Shown here: positions 61,711-64,000 of the stretch, one piece after another
Layout of the letters: each line of letters starts with the position of its first letter
Position numbering within the stretch: position 1 is the stretch's first letter
Source: Burkholderiales bacterium
GTDB lineage: Bacteria; Pseudomonadota; Gammaproteobacteria; Burkholderiales; Casimicrobiaceae
Direction of reading: 5' to 3'
Length of the DNA stretch: 64,000 nt
Assembly: GCA_015075645.1 (NCBI GenBank)
Contig: JABTUF010000003.1
Coordinates: 558,001 to 622,000 of the forward strand
The notes under the pieces: generated by a model
The model's input: the letters and a program-made list of their open reading frames with translations, nothing else
Told to the model about the DNA's origin: nothing
Database searches by the model: none
Made by a program: the position numbers and the translations under genes

Positions 61711-61873
61711 GGATGCCTCACGTGGTTGTCGTCCCGGCCGCCGATCGGCCGGGCTTCACCCGCACGACGATCGGGCGCGCGGGAAATCGACATCGACGCG
61801 CGCCGAACGCACGTTCGGCCCAGCGCCGTGCGGGACGCCGCGAGCGGCGCGGCGGAATCGCCCCCGCGGGTGC

Positions 61874-62086
61874 TCACGCCGGCGGCTTGCGCCCGCCGCG
61901 CACGATGCCCGCGACGAGCCCAATGAGCGCCCCGATCGGACCCGCGACGAACACCGCCGTCATGCTCGCCTCGACCGCGGAGTCGTGCACATTGGACGAC
62001 AGCAGCGACACGAGGGCGTAGCCTGCGACCGCACCGAGCGCGAAGCCCGCGATGACGCCGACCACGCCGAACCCGAGCCTCCTCAC
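61874..62086 (-). CDS. Small Gly/Ala-rich two-helix membrane protein
   Basis: A 70-residue protein with two membrane helices, RLGFGVVGVIAGFALGAVAGYALVSLL (about 3-29) and MTAVFVAGPIGALIGLVAGIV (about 42-62), and a basic C-terminus RGGRKPPA. GTG 62086 overlaps the stop of the gene upstream (GTGA), which supports real translation. No family recognised. Confidence 0.62.
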   Translation of the reverse strand: MRRLGFGVVGVIAGFALGAVAGYALVSLLSSNVHDSAVEASMTAVFVAGPIGALIGLVAGIVRGGRKPPA

Positions 62087-62457
62087 GCGATGCTCCCGAG
62101 CCACGAGCGCGCCAGCGACTCGTCGACGAACACCTCGGCGGTGAGGCCGAGGTCCGCCGCGACCCGCACGCCGAACCGGTCCGGATGGATCAACCGGGAC
62201 TCGACGACGAGCGCGACCGCGACCATCCCGCCCGCCGCCCGCGCCCATTCTTCCACCGCCAGGAATCGATCGACGAGCGACGGTACCGGGATGCCTTCGA
62301 GTCCCCGGCCGTCGATCAGGAGCCGGCCGAGCGCCCGGCTGCGGCAGTAGGCCACGCAGTCGGCGACGAAGTCCACCGCCTCGACCAGCGTTGCGTTGCC
62401 GCGCGGACGGAACACGCAATGGCCGTCGCTCGATTCGGGTTGGGCGTCGATCGTCAT
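62083..62457 (-). CDS. Conserved-looking STAS-like small protein
   Basis: A 124-residue soluble protein. The alternation of strand and helix (HCVFRPRGNATLVEAVDFVADCVAYCRSRALGRLLIDGRGL, LVDRFLAVEEWARAAGG, MVAVALVVESRLI) suggests an alpha/beta fold of the STAS/SpoIIAA-like type; LLIDGRGL resembles the conserved loop region. This is a fold guess, not a family match. It is coupled to the small membrane gene downstream, hinting at a sensor and membrane partner. Confidence 0.6.
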   Translation of the reverse strand: MTIDAQPESSDGHCVFRPRGNATLVEAVDFVADCVAYCRSRALGRLLIDGRGLEGIPVPSLVDRFLAVEEWARAAGGMVAVALVVESRLIHPDRFGVRVAADLGLTAEVFVDESLARSWLGSIA

Positions 62458-62501
62458 GGCGGATCGGAGGCAGGTGCAGTCATCGCGACCGCGGCGTGTC
62501 G

Positions 62502-63179
62502 TCAGGCCGGCGCCACGACGCGCACGACGGCCTCGCGGTAGTCGCGAAATCCCATGCGCGCGTAGAGCCTTCGCGCGTTCGCGTTGCCGCTCATGACGTG
62601 CAGGAACGGCGTCTCGCCGCGCCGCATCTGGCGGAAGACGAGCTTCTCCATCAGCCGCCGCGCGAGGCCGCGCCCCTGGGCCTCCGGGTGCGTGCACACG
62701 CCGCTCACCTCGCGCAGCGTGCCCGCCTGCATGCGTTCGCCCGCCATCGCGATCAGCCGTTCGCCGTCGAAGATGCCGAAATACTCGCCGAGTTCCGGCG
62801 TGCGCGGGCCGAAGGGGCCGGGCTTCGTCAGCGTCGCGAGCGCGAGTGCCTGTTCGTGGTGCGCGGGCGCGAGCGGCAGCGCGTCGGGCGCCTCGTCGCG
62901 GCCGGGCGGTGGCCGGTCCCACACCATCTTGAACATCGTCGTCTCGGCTTCGACCCGCCACCCCAGCGGCGCGGTGCCCGACCAGCCGTCGCAGTAGAAA
63001 TGCTCGTCCGGACCGCAGAACGGCGCGAGCGCGGCGAAGTCGGGCCGCGCCTGGTCGGCGAACCCCACGATCGGCGAAAAGCCGCGCGTGTACCGGCGCG
63101 CCGCGCCCGCGCCCTGCGCGAAGCGGGCCTGCGCGCCGGACAACGCGTGCCACACGATGTTGTCGAGCAGGGAGATCAT
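62502..63179 (-). CDS. GNAT family N-acetyltransferase
   Basis: A 225-residue protein. The C-terminal half is a GCN5 fold with the acetyl-CoA loop HPEAQGRGLARRLMEKLV and the family ending NANARRLYARMGFRDYREAVVRV. The N-terminal half (NIVWHALSGAQARFA, RGFSPIVGFAD) resembles the FR47-like relatives. The start at 63179 was chosen over long in-frame upstream sequence that overlaps the GYD gene. Substrate unknown. Confidence 0.85.
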   Translation of the reverse strand: MISLLDNIVWHALSGAQARFAQGAGAARRYTRGFSPIVGFADQARPDFAALAPFCGPDEHFYCDGWSGTAPLGWRVEAETTMFKMVWDRPPPGRDEAPDALPLAPAHHEQALALATLTKPGPFGPRTPELGEYFGIFDGERLIAMAGERMQAGTLREVSGVCTHPEAQGRGLARRLMEKLVFRQMRRGETPFLHVMSGNANARRLYARMGFRDYREAVVRVVAPA

Positions 63180-63280
63180 GGGTTTCGCCGGCCGCGCCGA
63201 GCGCAGGCCCGTGCGGCCGGCGTACGTGTCGTTCGCACGCCGCAGTCGTCGACCGATGCCGCTCCCGCCGGGACCCGCCG

Positions 63281-63571
63281 TCAGCCGATCCGGCCGATGA
63301 TCGCCTTCATCTCGTCGACCGACCAGGCACGCATCGAGGTCGTGCGCACGTTGCCGAGCGAACCCAGTTTCAGCAGGCCCGCAGTGATCGCGTCGTCCGG
63401 CCCTTCGACGACCACCGCCATGTCGTGCGCGCCGACGGTGTAGTACGCGTGCCGGATCGAGAAGCCGAGCTTCTCGGCCGCGGCCCGGAAGGCCGCGAGG
63501 CGTTCCGGCGAATCCTTGACGTTGCGGATGCCCTGGTCGGTGAAGTTCGCGAGGACCACGTAGGTTGCCAT
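63281..63571 (-). CDS. GYD domain-containing protein
   Basis: A 96-residue GYD family protein: ATYVVLANFTDQGIRNVKDSPERLAAFRA, then YTVGAHDMAVVVEGPDD, the motif region for which the family is named (G-x-H-D here), and SLGNVRTTSMRAWSVDEM. Function unknown; small dimeric alpha-beta barrel fold likely. The start at 63571 is at the conserved MATYV. Confidence 0.88.
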   Translation of the reverse strand: MATYVVLANFTDQGIRNVKDSPERLAAFRAAAEKLGFSIRHAYYTVGAHDMAVVVEGPDDAITAGLLKLGSLGNVRTTSMRAWSVDEMKAIIGRIG

Positions 63572-63863
63572 GTCGCACCTCCTCCGTCGGATCGGCCGGA
63601 CGGCCGTCGCGCCGCGATCGAGGTGTCGCGGCAAGTCCGATGCTCCGGCCCGCACGCAGGATACGCGAACCGGTGGGCGCACGGCGCGCGGCCTCGGCGG
63701 GCCGATTGCGCTGGGGACGGAAACTTCGCCATCCCGGAGGAATAACCTGCGCGGGCGACTGTTCGTCCACCTTGGCTCGTGCGTCGTACCGGATGTCCGG
63801 CGAGGCACGGGCCGGGACCGCGGCGCATCCGGCCGCGCAACGCGTGAACCTGGAGGAGGATCC

Positions 63864-64000
63864 ATGCGAAGGACGATGCTCGGAATGGCGCTGGCAGCCG
63901 CAGGCGTGGTGCTGACCGGATGCGCGGGGATGGCGACGCAGGGCGGACCGCAGGACATGACGTTCTTCGTCACGAGCGCCGGCCCGGGCCAGGGCGCGAA
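63864..64000 (+). CDS. Lipoprotein, 5' part (truncated by window end)
   Basis: Forty-five residues are visible. A lipoprotein signal peptide (MRRTMLGMALAAAGVVLTGC, lipobox LTGC, lipidated Cys20) is followed by MTFFVTSAGPGQGA, the opening of a secreted family that usually continues with a Gly-rich and Asp-Ala-His-Cys segment. A strong ribosome-binding site (GGAGGAGGA) precedes ATG 63864. The gene runs off the right edge, so its length and full domain are not known. The 292-base gap upstream contains GGAAACTT at 63719 but no convincing -10. Confidence 0.7.
   Translation, partial: MRRTMLGMALAAAGVVLTGCAGMATQGGPQDMTFFVTSAGPGQGA

Noticed and set aside
63719..63760. Sigma-E type promoter before the last lipoprotein
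   Set aside because: GGAAACTT fits a -35 box but no suitable -10 follows at 16-17 bases.

Overview
The window is high-GC DNA with almost no intergenic space and looks like a Betaproteobacterium. This is inferred from a set of lineage-typical genes: an EF-P with Arg32 next to its rhamnosyltransferase EarP, a Fur-controlled hemP-tonB pair, a KdoO-type lipid A core hydroxylase, many TRAP and ABC uptake cassettes with LysR regulators, and a secreted protein with an IPTL/PEP-CTERM-like tail. No rRNA, tRNA, transposase, integrase, phage gene or CRISPR array was seen. Protein coding runs continuously, mostly as translationally coupled operons with ATGA or GTGA overlaps.

Layout. 0-9 kb: a polyamine-type ABC transporter (ATPase, binding protein, two permeases) interleaved with an acyl-CoA ligase, an amidase and an atypical amidohydrolase, with a convergent LysR gene. 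9-17 kb: a second LysR gene, two paralogous cyclase-family hydrolases, a cupin, an SDR, a 3-hydroxyacyl-CoA-type dehydrogenase and a three-gene TRAP transporter. Both regions look like uptake-plus-degradation modules for small carboxylates whose identity cannot be read from sequence. 17-29 kb: a redoxin, guanine deaminase, a secreted tandem-repeat protein, a giant AsmA-like DUF748 protein, KdoO, hemP-tonB, efp-earP and a DsbA-family oxidoreductase. 29-35 kb: a trehalose-type operon (membrane-tethered OtsA, OtsB, GH15 hydrolase). 35-44 kb: a TRAP-TAXI operon with a FAD oxidoreductase, an SMR pump, a toxin-antitoxin pair and an NMT1-type ABC transporter. 44-51 kb: alkylation repair (Ada-AlkA, Ogt), an esterase and a TPR/patatin/aldehyde dehydrogenase operon. 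51-58 kb: a flavin amine oxidase and a MoxR-DUF58-VWA operon led by a PDZ-less HtrA-like protease. 58-64 kb: small membrane proteins, an ECF42-type sigma factor with its DGPF and VOC partners, a GNAT, a GYD protein and a lipoprotein cut by the window end.

Two genome-level signals stand out. First, at least five intergenic sites carry the same composite repeat: tandem heptanucleotides, then a GGCGC/GCGCC hairpin module, then REP-like hairpins with a TTCA/TGAA loop, in one place as an array with an exact 37-base period. Second, between about 38.0 and 41.3 kb nearly every gene carries single-base indels, about a dozen in all, while I found no other clear case in the rest of the window. This is either a patch of poor consensus or a localised zone of decay, so the broken genes there should not be treated as proven pseudogenes.
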